In this document: positions 53,428-62,257 of the stretch, one piece after another
How positions within the stretch are numbered: the stretch's first letter is position 1
Layout: every line of letters starts with the position of its first letter
Source: Thiobacillus sp. 63-78
GTDB lineage: Bacteria > Pseudomonadota > Gammaproteobacteria > Burkholderiales > Thiobacillaceae
Assembly (NCBI GenBank): GCA_001899765.1
Contig: MKWM01000014.1
Coordinates: 1-64,000, forward strand
Direction: 5' to 3'
Length of the DNA stretch: 64,000 bases
Notes under the pieces: model-generated
What the model was told of the DNA's origin: nothing
What the model saw: the letters and a program-made list of their open reading frames with translations, nothing else
Database searches by the model: none
Position numbers and translations under genes: made by a program

Positions 53428-53751
53428 TTACTCCGCGACGATCACGCCGCGCGCGGTCTTCTCGTTGAATTCGCCGAAGAAGGGATACTTCCCGGGCGCG
53501 AGCGGGCCGATGTAGATCGTGGCCTTGCCGTGGCCGGCGATCACTTTTTCGCGGTTGAGTTCGTGGCTTTCGAACTCTTCGGGCGTACTGTCCAGATTGC
53601 TCACGACCAGCTTCACCTTCTGGCCGGCCGGTACCTTCAGCTCGCTGGGGGTGAATCGATGATCCTTGATCGTCAGGCCGAATTCCGCATCGGCGGCCAG
53701 ACTGGCCAGCGGGTACAGCAAACAGGCGAGGACAAGCGCTTTCATGGGCAC
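53428..53751 (-). CDS. Periplasmic cupredoxin-like protein (EfeO cupredoxin type)
   Basis: A 107-residue protein with a signal peptide (ending SLAADA) and a single cupredoxin fold: FGLTIKDHRFTPSELKVPAGQKVKLVVSN (in part), EEFESHELNREKVI and GKYPFFGEFNEKTARGVI. It lacks the blue-copper Cys, so it is not a plastocyanin-type electron carrier; it resembles the N-terminal domain of EfeO. It is first in the FTR1 operon and probably supplies or oxidises iron for the permease. Confidence 0.85.
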   Translation of the reverse strand: MPMKALVLACLLYPLASLAADAEFGLTIKDHRFTPSELKVPAGQKVKLVVSNLDSTPEEFESHELNREKVIAGHGKATIYIGPLAPGKYPFFGEFNEKTARGVIVAE

Positions 53752-53774
53752 TCCAGGTTTTTGTGTTCTGTAAC

Positions 53775-53793
53775 GATAATCGTTCTTATTAAG
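53775..53793 (-). promoter_or_regulatory. Possible Fur box
   Basis: GATAATCGTTCTTATTAAG matches the 19-bp Fur consensus at 12 of 19 positions, including the first six. It lies 24 bases before the start of the cupredoxin-FTR1 operon, in an A/T-rich patch within otherwise GC-rich DNA. Iron control fits the gene content. Confidence 0.5.
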
Positions 53794-54032
53794 ATATGCA
53801 ATAACTTTCTGAAGTGGGAGGGTTCCGCCATCGAAGGCGCACGGCCCGCAATCCGGGCGCAGGCATGCCTCGCGCCGGCAAGGCGTATCGAAGCAATCCG
53901 GAGCATCCGGATCTCGTGATGGGACTGAGGGGGCGATACCGGGGAATCGGGGCGAAGCGGGCTTGAGCGTCCTGGCTGTAGGGATTTCTCCCGCCAGGCG
54001 CTGCGCGGCACGTTTTCCTGATGCGCGGGGGA

Positions 54033-54056
54033 GCGCCCGCCGGTGGGGGCGGGCGC
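54033..54056 (-). terminator. GC-rich hairpin downstream of the old yellow enzyme gene
   Basis: GCGCCCGCC-GGTGGG-GGCGGGCGC is a perfect 9-bp stem, 17 bases past the stop of the - strand gene. No T-run follows on the - strand, so it is at best a partial terminator. Confidence 0.5.
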
Positions 54057-54072
54057 GTTCGGGCAGGCTGTC

Positions 54073-55170
54073 TTATTCCGGCTTGAACAGGTCCCCGTAC
54101 GCCTGCGGCTGGGAACGCCAGTACTGTTTCGGCGCATCGACCTGGGCATCGAGTTGTGCCGCCGCGTGCCAGGGCCAGCGTGGGTCGTACAGCATGCCGC
54201 GGGCGAGCGCCACCATGTCGGCCTGACCCGAGGCGAGGATCGTTTCCGCCTGCTCGGGCTCGGTGATCAGGCCTACGGCGATCGTGGGCAGACCGGCTTC
54301 GCGCCGGATCCTTTCGGCAAAGGCCACCTGGTAACCCGGCCCGACCGGGATTTTCTGCAAGGGCGAAAGCCCGCCGCTGGACACGTCGATGAACGTGCAG
54401 CCACGGCCTTGCAGCGCTTTCGCGAACGCGACGCTCTGCTCGATATCCCAGCCGCCTTCTACCCAGTCGGTGGCGGAGATCCGGATGCCCAGCGGCGTGT
54501 CGTCCGGCACGGCGGCGCGGAGCGCGTCGAACACCTCCAGCGGAAAGCGCATGCGGTTTTCCAGTGTGCCGCCGTAGCGATCGTTGCGGGTATTCGACAG
54601 GGGCGACAGAAACTGATGCAGCAGATAGCCGTGCGCCGCATGCAGTTCGATCACGTTGAAACCCAGCCGCTGCGCGCGCTGGGCCGCGGCCACGAAATCG
54701 TTGCGGACACGCGTGAGGCCGGCTTCGTCGAGCGCGACCGGAGGAGCGTCGTCCGCGGCATAAGGCAGGGCGGACGGCGCCACGGTCTGCCAGCCGCCGC
54801 TGCTCGCCGCCAGGAACTGGCCACCGGCCCACGGCACGGCGGTGGAGGCCTTGCGGCCGGCGTGCGCCAACTGGATGGCAATCGGCACCCGGGAATACTG
54901 GCGGACCGACTGCAGAACGTCCGCCAGTGCGGCCTCCGTGTCGTCCGACCACAGGCCCAGATCGGCGGGCGAGATGCGGCCCTCCGGTGCGATCGCCGTG
55001 GCCTCGATGAACATCAGGCCGGCGCCGGACAGGGCCAGGTGCCCCAGATGGATGCGGTGCCAGTCGGTTGCCCGGCCCTGGTCGGAGGAGTACTGGCACA
55101 TGGGCGCGATGACGACGCGATTGTCCAGAACCTGCCTGCCGAGGGTGATGGGAGAAAACAGCATGCTCAC
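54073..55170 (-). CDS. Old yellow enzyme family ene-reductase (YqjM-like)
   Basis: A 365-residue NAD(P)H:FMN oxidoreductase that reduces activated C=C bonds. It shows PMCQYSSDQG (YqjM-type Cys near the flavin), QLAHAGRKAS (active-site His), the family loop ELHAAHGYLLHQFLSPLSN and NDRYGGTLENR, and GQADMVALARGML at the phosphate site. The GTG at 55170 has GAGGAG 9 bases upstream; an ATG two codons later is possible. It lies 22 bp after the dioxygenase gene, so they are probably co-transcribed. Confidence 0.93.
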   Translation of the reverse strand: MSMLFSPITLGRQVLDNRVVIAPMCQYSSDQGRATDWHRIHLGHLALSGAGLMFIEATAIAPEGRISPADLGLWSDDTEAALADVLQSVRQYSRVPIAIQLAHAGRKASTAVPWAGGQFLAASSGGWQTVAPSALPYAADDAPPVALDEAGLTRVRNDFVAAAQRAQRLGFNVIELHAAHGYLLHQFLSPLSNTRNDRYGGTLENRMRFPLEVFDALRAAVPDDTPLGIRISATDWVEGGWDIEQSVAFAKALQGRGCTFIDVSSGGLSPLQKIPVGPGYQVAFAERIRREAGLPTIAVGLITEPEQAETILASGQADMVALARGMLYDPRWPWHAAAQLDAQVDAPKQYWRSQPQAYGDLFKPE

Positions 55171-55192
55171 GATGAAGGACTCCTCTGAATGA

Positions 55193-55993
55193 TCAATCTG
55201 CGGCGGCCGGATCCCGCCACACGTAGGCATCCATCGCCAGCCCGCCATAGGTGAAGGGCGGTTGATAGCGCGTGGGCCGGTCACCGTTCGCGGCGCCCAG
55301 GGCGACGAAAAACGGCAGGAAGTGTTCTTCGGTCGGATGCGACGCCGAGCCCTGGGGGGTCGAACGATAATCCAGCAGGGCCGCGACATCCTGCGCCGCC
55401 GCGCGCGTAGCGACCCAGTCGGCAAACTCCTTCGCCTGCGGAACCGGCGTCGGGTCATTGGCCACCTGCCAGTTCAGCCAGCCGAAGTTATGCGTGATCG
55501 AACCGCTGGCGATGATGAGCACGCCTGCCTCGCGCAAGGGCACCAGCGCCTGCCCCAGCGCGACATGCGCCGCCGGGCCGGCGTTGCGCACCAGCGATAG
55601 TTGTGTGACCGGCACGTCGGCCTGCGGCACCATCGCCGACAGCGGCACCCAGGCGCCATGATCCAGCCCGCGACTGGGGTGCAGCTCCGCCGACAGGCCG
55701 GCGGCCGTCAGCAGGGCAACGGCCCGTTCGGCCAGCGCCGGCGCACCCGGCGCCGGGTACTGCATGGCGTGGAGTTGCGGCGGAAAGCCGGAGAAGTCGT
55801 GAATGGTTTCCGGCGCACCGGACAGGCTGGCCGTGGCCTGGCGTGCTTCCCAGTGCGCCGAGATCGCAAGGATCGCTTGCGGTCGCGGAATGTCCCGGCC
55901 GATATCGCGCCAGCAGGCCACGGCCTGCGGCGCCTTCAGCAGGGCATCGGGGGCGCCGTGGGACACGAACACGACGGGCATGCGCGTAGACAT
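55193..55993 (-). CDS. DODA-type class III extradiol ring-cleavage dioxygenase
   Basis: A 266-residue protein of the YgiD/4,5-DOPA dioxygenase family. Metal-ligand His residues are in FVSHGAPD, ISAHWEA and THNFGW, and the family motif SHPTEEHFLPFFVALGA is present. In these enzymes a Zn or Fe ion supports catechol ring opening; the true substrate is unknown here. The product starts MSTRMPVVFVSHGAP. It heads a two-gene unit with the old yellow enzyme, perhaps for removing aromatic or quinone compounds. Confidence 0.9.
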   Translation of the reverse strand: MSTRMPVVFVSHGAPDALLKAPQAVACWRDIGRDIPRPQAILAISAHWEARQATASLSGAPETIHDFSGFPPQLHAMQYPAPGAPALAERAVALLTAAGLSAELHPSRGLDHGAWVPLSAMVPQADVPVTQLSLVRNAGPAAHVALGQALVPLREAGVLIIASGSITHNFGWLNWQVANDPTPVPQAKEFADWVATRAAAQDVAALLDYRSTPQGSASHPTEEHFLPFFVALGAANGDRPTRYQPPFTYGGLAMDAYVWRDPAAAD

Positions 55994-56027
55994 ATCGGAC
56001 TCCGTTCTCCACCAGAAGCGGCGGCGT

Positions 56028-56603
56028 TTATTGCTTGTCGACCGCGACCGCTTCCAGCGGGATCTGGAGAATCACGTCATCCGACACGTAGGGCGCGTAT
56101 TTGCCCATGTTGAATTCGGTGCGCTTGATCTTGGTCACCGCGTTGGCGCCGATCGCGTCCTTCTTCATGATGGGATGCGGCATCGCCTGGAACGAGGTGA
56201 GGGTCAGCGTCACCGGCTTGGTCACGCCCTTGATGGTCAGGTTGCCGTCGACCGACACCGGCTTGTCGCCGTCGAATTTCACGGCGGTCGACTTGAACGT
56301 GATGGTCGGGTATTTGGCCGTATTGAAGAAATCCTCGTCCTGGATATGTTCATTGAACAGGGGATAACCGGTGTTGACCGACTTGGCGTCGATGGTGACG
56401 TCCACCGAGCCGGTCTTCGCGGCCTTGTCGTACACGATCGTGCCGCTGGTCTTGTCGAAGCTGTGCATCTGGTTGGAGTAGCCGAAGTGGTTGTACTCGA
56501 AGCGCGGCTGGGTGTGCGTGGGGTCGATGGCGTAGGTTTGCGGCGCAGCCAGGGCGCTGCCGGCGATGGAAGCGAGGGCGAGGACAAGGGCGAGTTTCTT
56601 CAT
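56028..56603 (-). CDS. YceI family periplasmic protein, first of two
   Basis: A 191-residue secreted lipocalin-like protein (signal peptide MKKLALVLALASIAGSALA) with YAIDPTHTQPRFEYNHFGYS, KYPTITFKST and VDGNLTIKGVTKPVTL, all typical of YceI. The family binds polyisoprenoids such as ubiquinone precursors. AGGAGA precedes the ATG at 56603; the open frame upstream is not coding. It follows a second, unequal YceI gene by 37 bp, and both are divergent from a LysR regulator. Confidence 0.92.
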   Translation of the reverse strand: MKKLALVLALASIAGSALAAPQTYAIDPTHTQPRFEYNHFGYSNQMHSFDKTSGTIVYDKAAKTGSVDVTIDAKSVNTGYPLFNEHIQDEDFFNTAKYPTITFKSTAVKFDGDKPVSVDGNLTIKGVTKPVTLTLTSFQAMPHPIMKKDAIGANAVTKIKRTEFNMGKYAPYVSDDVILQIPLEAVAVDKQ

Positions 56604-56640
56604 GGTGAGTCTCCTGGGTGAAAAATGTTGGTGAGCGGAA

Positions 56641-57261
56641 CTACTTCTTGCCGGCTGCCGCCGCGGCAACCAGCCGGAACTTGATCTGCACGTCGTTGGC
56701 GACGGTGCCGTAGTCGGCCCACATGCCTTCGCCGATGCCGTAGTCGCCGCGCTTCAGCGTGAAACTGCCTTCGAATACGGCAAGATTGCCTTCCTGTCTG
56801 AACGTGGCGGGTGCTTTTGCATCGAGCGTGCGACCCTTGATGCTCATCTTGCCCGCCACTTCGAAGCGGTTGTTGCCCAGCGGCTTGATCGAGGTGGACA
56901 CGAAGCGCGCGACGGGAAACTGCCTGGTGTTGAACCAGAGCTTGCCGGCGACCTCGTCGTTGCCTTCCTCGGAACCGGTATCGATGCTGGCGAGTTCGAT
57001 GTCGATTTCGGCCTTGGCGAGCGCCGGTTTCGCGGGATCGAAGCTGATCCGGCCGTTGAAGCGCTTGAAGCCGCCATCGAGCGGCACGTTCATTTGCCTG
57101 TACGCGAAGCTCACTGCGCTCTTGTCGGCCAGCAGCTGGTTGAATTCGATGGCTTGGGCACCCGCCGACAGCAACAGGGCGGTCAGGCCGACGAACGGCG
57201 CGACCTGCCGTGTGCCGGGTGCTATCAGGCCCGGGGAGAAAGCGCGAGCGGTGAGATTCAT
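56641..57261 (-). CDS. YceI family periplasmic protein, second of two
   Basis: A 206-residue secreted protein (signal peptide ending SAGAQAIE) with a diverged YceI domain: SAVSFAYRQMNVPLDGGFKRFNG, KAEIDIELASIDTGSEEGN and VAGKMSIKGRT. It is too different from its neighbour to be a recent copy. It is the first gene of the pair and divergent from the LysR gene across a 121-bp gap with an inverted repeat. Confidence 0.9.
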   Translation of the reverse strand: MNLTARAFSPGLIAPGTRQVAPFVGLTALLLSAGAQAIEFNQLLADKSAVSFAYRQMNVPLDGGFKRFNGRISFDPAKPALAKAEIDIELASIDTGSEEGNDEVAGKLWFNTRQFPVARFVSTSIKPLGNNRFEVAGKMSIKGRTLDAKAPATFRQEGNLAVFEGSFTLKRGDYGIGEGMWADYGTVANDVQIKFRLVAAAAAGKK

Positions 57262-57344
57262 GACTGAACTCCAGAGTGCGGATAAGGCGATAGGTTCACT
57301 GTACGCAAACCGGGCTTGGAGAAATAGGCTACATTTAGCAAATT

Positions 57345-57367
57345 ATTGTTGCTTTATTGACAACAAT
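57345..57367. promoter_or_regulatory. Inverted repeat, probable LysR-type regulator site
   Basis: ATTGTTG-N9-CAACAAT is a perfect 7-bp inverted repeat in an A/T-rich patch between the divergent yceI and lysR genes. It ends 15 bases before the lysR ATG. The position and T-N11-A style core suit binding by the adjacent regulator, controlling itself and the yceI pair. Confidence 0.5.
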
Positions 57368-57382
57368 AGAACGGAGACATAG

Positions 57383-58297
57383 ATGGACCGACTCGACAGC
57401 ATGCGGCTCTTCGTGCGGGTGGCCGAACTCGGCAGCTTCTCCGCCGTTGCGCAGCAAATGAACGTGGCGCGCTCGGTGGTGACGCGACAGGTGGCGGCAC
57501 TGGAAGCGCACCTCGGAACGAAGCTGCTGGCCCGCAGTACACGGAGCCTGAGCCTGACCTCGGCGGGCGCAAGTTATCTGGAAAAATGCCGCGAGATCCT
57601 CGGCCTCGTGGATGCCGCCGAAGCCAGTCTGACCGAGGACCGCCAGACGCCACGCGGCCATCTTCGCATCGCGCTGCCATTCTCCTTCGGCATTCGCCAG
57701 CTGATGCCGATGATTGGCGATTTCATGGCCGCCAACCCCGACATCTCGATCGAACTGGAATTCAGCGACCGCCGCACCAACCTGATCGAAGGGGGATTCG
57801 ATCTCGCCATCCGCATCACCGACCGGCTCGAGCCGGGCGATGTGGCGCGCAAGATCGGCCACAGCCGGAGCGTCGTGGTGGCGGCACCCGGCTACGTGGA
57901 ATGTTGCGGCCGTCCGCATCATCCCGGCGACCTGATCCAGCACGAGTGTTTCGGCTATGTGCTCGCGGCGCGCACGAGCTGGCCCTTCATCATCGACGGC
58001 AGGACAGAATGGTTTCCGGTGGCCGGGCGGCTCGAGGCCAACAGTGGCGACGCCCTGCTTGCCGCCGCCATCGGCGGGCTCGGCATCGCCAGCCTGCCTG
58101 CCTTCATCGTCGACACGGCGGTGCGCGAGCATGGCCTGGAGATACTTTTGCCCACGTTCAGCACGCCCGAACTGGGCATCTACGCGATTTTTCCGAGCAA
58201 TCGCTACGTGCCGCATCGCGTCAGGACGCTGGTCGAATGCCTTGTGCGGCGGATCGGCCATCAACCGTCATGGAACGACATCCTGCCTCAAGGGTAG
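57383..58297 (+). CDS. LysR-family transcriptional regulator
   Basis: A 304-residue regulator with the N-terminal winged helix (MDRLDSMRLFVRVAELGSFSAVAQQMNVARSVVTRQVAALEAHLG, in parts) and a C-terminal substrate-binding domain (about 90-295, RGHLRIALPFSFGIRQLMP). It is close in type to the CrgA/AaeR-like subgroup. Divergent from the yceI pair, its likely target. The inducer is unknown. Confidence 0.93.
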   Translation: MDRLDSMRLFVRVAELGSFSAVAQQMNVARSVVTRQVAALEAHLGTKLLARSTRSLSLTSAGASYLEKCREILGLVDAAEASLTEDRQTPRGHLRIALPFSFGIRQLMPMIGDFMAANPDISIELEFSDRRTNLIEGGFDLAIRITDRLEPGDVARKIGHSRSVVVAAPGYVECCGRPHHPGDLIQHECFGYVLAARTSWPFIIDGRTEWFPVAGRLEANSGDALLAAAIGGLGIASLPAFIVDTAVREHGLEILLPTFSTPELGIYAIFPSNRYVPHRVRTLVECLVRRIGHQPSWNDILPQG

Positions 58298-58409
58298 CGC
58301 TGCTCCGGGAATGCTCTCATGGATGAGACGAACAGGTCGTTCAGGCGCCCAGGCATCGGTTAAAATCGGGGCTCGCGACCGACCGCATCCGACACGACCC
58401 CCTCAAGGC

Positions 58410-58802
58410 ATGACCGTACCCGAAACCAGACCCTGTCCCTTTTGCCAACTCGAAGGCCACCGCATCGCCGCCGAAAATGAGCTTACCGTGGCCTATCGCG
58501 ACGGGTTTCCCGTCTCGCTCGGCCATACGGTGATCATCCCGCGCCGCCACGTCGCCACCCTGTTCGAGGCCACGGAAGCCGAGCAGACTGCGCTGCTCGG
58601 CATGCTGGCGCAGGCAAAGGACATCCTCGACAAGCACCACCAGCCCGACGGCTACAACATCGGCATCAACCACGGCCCGGCCGGCGGCCAGACCGTCCCG
58701 CACCTGCACATCCATCTCATCCCGCGTTATCGCGGCGACAAGGAGGATCCGCGCGGCGGCGTGCGCTGGGTGCTGCCGGACAAGGCGAAGTACTGGGCGT
58801 GA
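58410..58802 (+). CDS. HIT family hydrolase
   Basis: A 130-residue histidine-triad protein. It has a CPFC zinc-type pair at the N-terminus, the nucleotide-binding RDGFPVSLGHTVIIPRRH and the catalytic triad HLHIHLIPR. Such enzymes cleave nucleotide phosphoramidates or dinucleotides such as Ap4A. I set the start at 58410 (MTVPETRPCPFC) because the upstream frame overlaps the lysR gene. No operon link to neighbours is clear. Confidence 0.92.
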   Translation: MTVPETRPCPFCQLEGHRIAAENELTVAYRDGFPVSLGHTVIIPRRHVATLFEATEAEQTALLGMLAQAKDILDKHHQPDGYNIGINHGPAGGQTVPHLHIHLIPRYRGDKEDPRGGVRWVLPDKAKYWA

Positions 58803-58867
58803 GTGTGCCCGGCGCCGCAATCTGATATTTTCCGGCCTTTCACCAACCCGTTCCAGGAACATCCGCG

Positions 58868-59290
58868 ATGTACAACACCTTCAAACCCGAACAGCCCATG
58901 AGCCTGATGGACTTCGTCCAGGCCGCCAAATCCTGCGTCAGGGAAATCACTCCGCAAGCGCTGCTGGACAAACTCAATGCCAGGGAAGACCTGCTGCTGC
59001 TCGACGTGCGCGAGCCCGGCGAATTCCAGGACGGCCACATCAGGAGCGCGCAACTGGTCCCGCGCGGCGTCATCGAGGCGGCGGCCGACCCCGCCTATCC
59101 CAAGCACCTGCCCGAACTGGCTGCCGCCCGCGACCGCCAGATCGTCGTCTATTGCGCCACCAGCGGACGTTCCGCCATGGCGGCCGCGGTGCTGCAGATG
59201 ATGGGATTCAGGAACGTGCTGAACATGGAAGGCGGCTATACCCGTTGGGTGGACGACGGCATGCCGCAGGTTCACGAAGCCACGTATTGA
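58868..59290 (+). CDS. Rhodanese-domain sulfurtransferase
   Basis: A 140-residue single-domain rhodanese. The domain has LLLLDVREPGEFQDGHIRSAQ and the active-site loop YCATSGRSA with the catalytic Cys, followed by GFRNVLNMEGGYTRWVDDGMP. These proteins carry sulfane sulfur as a persulfide. In a sulfur oxidiser it may feed cytoplasmic sulfur handling, but it is 7.5 kb from the sox genes and nothing links them directly. AGGA precedes the ATG. Confidence 0.92.
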   Translation: MYNTFKPEQPMSLMDFVQAAKSCVREITPQALLDKLNAREDLLLLDVREPGEFQDGHIRSAQLVPRGVIEAAADPAYPKHLPELAAARDRQIVVYCATSGRSAMAAAVLQMMGFRNVLNMEGGYTRWVDDGMPQVHEATY

Positions 59291-59629
59291 CCCCGGCAGG
59301 CTGATTGCCGGCGCCGCTACGAACGGCAGGCACGAACAACCCGGCGCGCGGCGATGCGGACCTGCATGTGCCGGGTCTGCCTGTTTCATTGAATCGGGGG
59401 CAGGGCGGGCGAAGCGCGCCCGGACCGGTGCCGGGGCGAGCCACCTTCCCGGCAAATCCAGCAAGAACCCATGATCATCGGACGCCGGGCATGCCGTCAG
59501 GCCGTGCACGGCTTCAGATTGCCGTGTCAGTGCCGTTCATGTAGTCACGTCCGCTCAAGACACGTCATGTCATGCGCACGTGCATCCCCCCGTGCCTGTA
59601 GCGAATGATCGATATACCAGGGTTGACCG
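59291..59629 (+). other. Intergenic region before the glycan locus
   Basis: 339 bp with no supported gene; the short open frames have shadow-like composition. A 6-bp hairpin CCGGCA-N7-TGCCGG at 59293-59311, three bases after the rhodanese stop, may weakly end that transcript. No clear promoter boxes for the next operon are seen. Confidence 0.5.
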
Positions 59630-60742
59630 ATGAGTACTGATCCCCAGCAGATTTACGTCACGCAGCCCTATCTGCCGCCCCTGGACGAGTTCATCCCGTA
59701 CCTGGAAAAAATCTGGGAGAGCAGGCAGCTCACCAACAACGGCCCCTTCCATCAGCAACTGGAGCAGGCGCTGGGCGAGTATCTGGGCGTCGAGCACATC
59801 GCCCTGTTCACCAACGGTACGATCGCCCTGATCACGGCCTTGCAATCCTTGCGCATCACCGGCGAGGTCATCACCACGCCCTATTCCTTCGTGGCGACCT
59901 CGCATGCCCTGCTCTGGAACGGCATCAAGCCCGTATTCGTGGATATCGAGCGCGATACGTTCAATCTCGATCCGGCGAAAATCGAAGCCGCCATCACGCC
60001 GCAGACCACGGCCATCATGCCCGTGCATTGCTACGGCCGTTCGTGCGACGTTGCGGCCATCCAGGCCATCGCCGACCACTACAACCTCAAGGTCATCTAC
60101 GATGCGGCGCACGCATTCGGCGTGCGCGACGCGGGCGGCAGCATCCTGCGGCACGGCGATCTGTCGGTGCTGAGCTTTCATGCCACCAAGGTGTTCAATA
60201 CCTTCGAGGGCGGGGCGATCGTCTGCCCGGATGCCAGGACCAAGCTACGCATCGATCATTTAAAGAACTTTGGATTCGCCAATGAAACGTCGGTTGTGGC
60301 GCCTGGAATCAATGGAAAAATGAGCGAGGTCAATGCAGCGTTCGGGTTGCTTCAACTGAAGCACGTCGATCGGGCCCTTGCCCGCCGCAGGATCGTTGAC
60401 GAGACCTATCGTGAACACCTGCGTGGTGTGAAAGGCATCCGTTGCGCGCAGGTCGATCGGGTGAACCATTCCAATCATGCCTATTTCCCGATTCTGGTCG
60501 AGGCCGGATATTCGATGAGCCGTGACGATCTTTTCCAGAAGCTCAAGGACAACGGGATCCACCCGCGCCGCTATTTCTACCCCTTGATTACTGACTTCCC
60601 GATGTACCGGGGGCTTCCATCGGCCCATCCGGATCGCTTGCCGGTTGCGATCGACGCTGCAAACAGGATTCTGTGCCTGCCCATTTTTCCGGATCTGGAT
60701 ACCGCGCAAATCGGGACCATTAGCCGGTTGATTGCCGGGTAG
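59630..60742 (+). CDS. DegT/DnrJ/EryC1-type nucleotide-sugar aminotransferase
   Basis: A 370-residue PLP-dependent sugar aminotransferase. It has TNGTIALITALQSL, TTPYSFVATSHALLW, the Asp-His pocket in VIYDAAHAFGV, and the PLP lysine in SFHATKVFNTFEGGAIV, and it ends with the family's PRRYFYPLI motif. These enzymes aminate keto-sugars for glycans such as O-antigen or capsule. It starts a run of glycan genes: WbqC protein, methyltransferase, and ATP-grasp/HAD fusion. The sugar is not known. Confidence 0.93.
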   Translation: MSTDPQQIYVTQPYLPPLDEFIPYLEKIWESRQLTNNGPFHQQLEQALGEYLGVEHIALFTNGTIALITALQSLRITGEVITTPYSFVATSHALLWNGIKPVFVDIERDTFNLDPAKIEAAITPQTTAIMPVHCYGRSCDVAAIQAIADHYNLKVIYDAAHAFGVRDAGGSILRHGDLSVLSFHATKVFNTFEGGAIVCPDARTKLRIDHLKNFGFANETSVVAPGINGKMSEVNAAFGLLQLKHVDRALARRRIVDETYREHLRGVKGIRCAQVDRVNHSNHAYFPILVEAGYSMSRDDLFQKLKDNGIHPRRYFYPLITDFPMYRGLPSAHPDRLPVAIDAANRILCLPIFPDLDTAQIGTISRLIAG

Positions 60743-60778
60743 GCAGGAAAACGGGATGTGTCGCCCAGCGAGCACCAC

Positions 60779-61477
60779 ATGAAGGCAGCGATCATGCAGC
60801 CGTATTTCCTGCCTTACATCGGCTACTTTCAACTCATGGCCGAGGTGGATGTGTTGGTCGTGTACGACAATATCAAATACACCAAGAAGGGCTGGATCAA
60901 TCGCAACCGCATCTCGCTGAACGGGACGGACGTGATGTTCTCGCTGCCCCTGAAGAATGATTCGGACGCTCTCGCCGTCAGGGATCGTCAACTGGCCGCG
61001 GACTTCAATCGCACGAAATTGCTCAATCAGTTCAAGGGAGCGTATGCCCGCGCACCGTATTTCGCACAGACCTTTCCATTGATCGAGCGGATTGTGCGCT
61101 GCGAGGAACGCGACCTGTTTCGGTACATTCATCATTCCATCGTCCGTGTCTGCGAGCATCTCGGACTGACGACAGCGATACGTGTTTCTTCGGATATCGC
61201 CATCGATCACACGCTGAAGGGGCAGGACAAGGTCATCGCCCTGTGCGAGGCACTGGGCGCGAACCGCTACGTCAATCCCGTTGGCGGGACGACGCTCTAT
61301 TCGAAGGAGGCATTCAAGGCGCGTGGCATCGACCTGAAATTCATCCGGTCGAGACCTTTGGAATACAGGCAGTTCGATCATGCATTCGTGCCCTGGCTTT
61401 CCATCGTCGATGTGATGATGTTCAATCCCGTGCCGGCGATTACGGCAGGGATTTTGTACGATATTGACCTGCTATGA
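60779..61477 (+). CDS. WbqC family protein
   Basis: A 232-residue protein of the WbqC family: AAIMQPYFLPYIGYFQLM, VVYDNIKYTKKGWINRNRI, and a later AFVPWLSIVDVMMFN. WbqC proteins occur in polysaccharide clusters next to sugar aminotransferases and may act as glycan or amino-sugar acyl-type enzymes; their reaction is not firmly known. I used the ATG at 60779, where homologues begin; a GTG at 60758 has a better AGGA site and is possible. It lies 36 bp after the aminotransferase. Confidence 0.9.
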   Translation: MKAAIMQPYFLPYIGYFQLMAEVDVLVVYDNIKYTKKGWINRNRISLNGTDVMFSLPLKNDSDALAVRDRQLAADFNRTKLLNQFKGAYARAPYFAQTFPLIERIVRCEERDLFRYIHHSIVRVCEHLGLTTAIRVSSDIAIDHTLKGQDKVIALCEALGANRYVNPVGGTTLYSKEAFKARGIDLKFIRSRPLEYRQFDHAFVPWLSIVDVMMFNPVPAITAGILYDIDLL

Positions 61478-61513
61478 CGCCACCCGGCGGAATTGACCTG
61501 GAAAGGATGACGG

Positions 61514-62257
61514 ATGAGAAATGCGCTCGATGATCATGTGCGTGCCTATCAAGGCGAGAATCTCTACGACTTCGACAACCTGATCCAGCTGAAATGGTAT
61601 CCGGAACGGATCGCGCAGTTCTCGGCCGGAGCGACTTCCCTGCTTGAGCTGGGGCTGGGACACGGTATTACGGCCGACGCCTTCGGCCAGCACTTCAAAC
61701 GGCATGTGGTGATCGATGCCTCGCCTGCCGTGATCGAGAATTTCAGGCGGCGCTTTCCCGGATCGAAAGCTGAGATTGTCGAATCCTATTTCGAATCGTT
61801 CGGGACCGATGAGCGTTTCGACGTGATTGTCTGCGGCTACATCCTGGAACACGTCGATGATCCGGTGCGGATTCTGAAACACTTCCGGCGGTTCCTGGCG
61901 CCGGGTGGCCGGATGTTCGTCACGGTGCCGAATGCCGAAGTGCTGAACCGCAAGCTTGGGCACCTTGCGGGCATGCTGCCGGACATGCAGGCATTGTCGG
62001 AACACGATCGGCTGCTCGGACATCAACGTTATTACACCGTCGGGACCTTGAGAAAGGATATCGAAGAATCGGGCTACGAGATCAGGCGTCTCGAAGGCAT
62101 TTACCTCAAGCCGTTGACGACCCGGCAGATGATCGCGCTTGATCTGGATGAAAATATCATCCGGGCACTCTGCGAGGTGGCGATCGATTATCCGGAACTG
62201 TCCTGCGGCATCCTGGCCGAACTGGCCGTATCGAATGCCGGGAACAATGAGCGCTAA
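61514..62257 (+). CDS. Class I SAM-dependent methyltransferase
   Basis: A 247-residue methyltransferase with motif I LLELGLGHGIT, motif II VVIDASPAVIE, and the post-II stretch FDVIVCGYILEHVDDPVRIL, as in Methyltransf_11/23 sugar or small-molecule enzymes. AAGGATG lies before the ATG. It overlaps the next gene by 11 bp, so it is coupled to the ATP-grasp/HAD protein. It probably methylates a precursor in the same glycan pathway. Confidence 0.9.
   Translation: MRNALDDHVRAYQGENLYDFDNLIQLKWYPERIAQFSAGATSLLELGLGHGITADAFGQHFKRHVVIDASPAVIENFRRRFPGSKAEIVESYFESFGTDERFDVIVCGYILEHVDDPVRILKHFRRFLAPGGRMFVTVPNAEVLNRKLGHLAGMLPDMQALSEHDRLLGHQRYYTVGTLRKDIEESGYEIRRLEGIYLKPLTTRQMIALDLDENIIRALCEVAIDYPELSCGILAELAVSNAGNNER

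Larger units (their letters stand above)
53752..54072. other. Intergenic region between the iron operon and the old yellow enzyme gene
   Basis: 321 bp without a supported gene. It contains the possible Fur box (53775-53793), a perfect inverted repeat ATCCGGA-GCA-TCCGGAT at 53896-53912 of unknown role, and the GC hairpin at 54033-54056. Confidence 0.55.

Noticed and set aside
53896-53912. ATCCGGA-GCA-TCCGGAT inverted repeat as an operator
   Set aside because: It is perfect but far from any gene start (about 145 bp from the cupredoxin gene, and beyond the 3' end of the old yellow enzyme gene), with no matching second copy noticed.
54073-55458. Longer old yellow enzyme frame starting at 55458
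   Set aside because: The extra N-terminal 96 codons are Arg-rich, overlap the dioxygenase gene, and homologous proteins start at the MLFSP segment.
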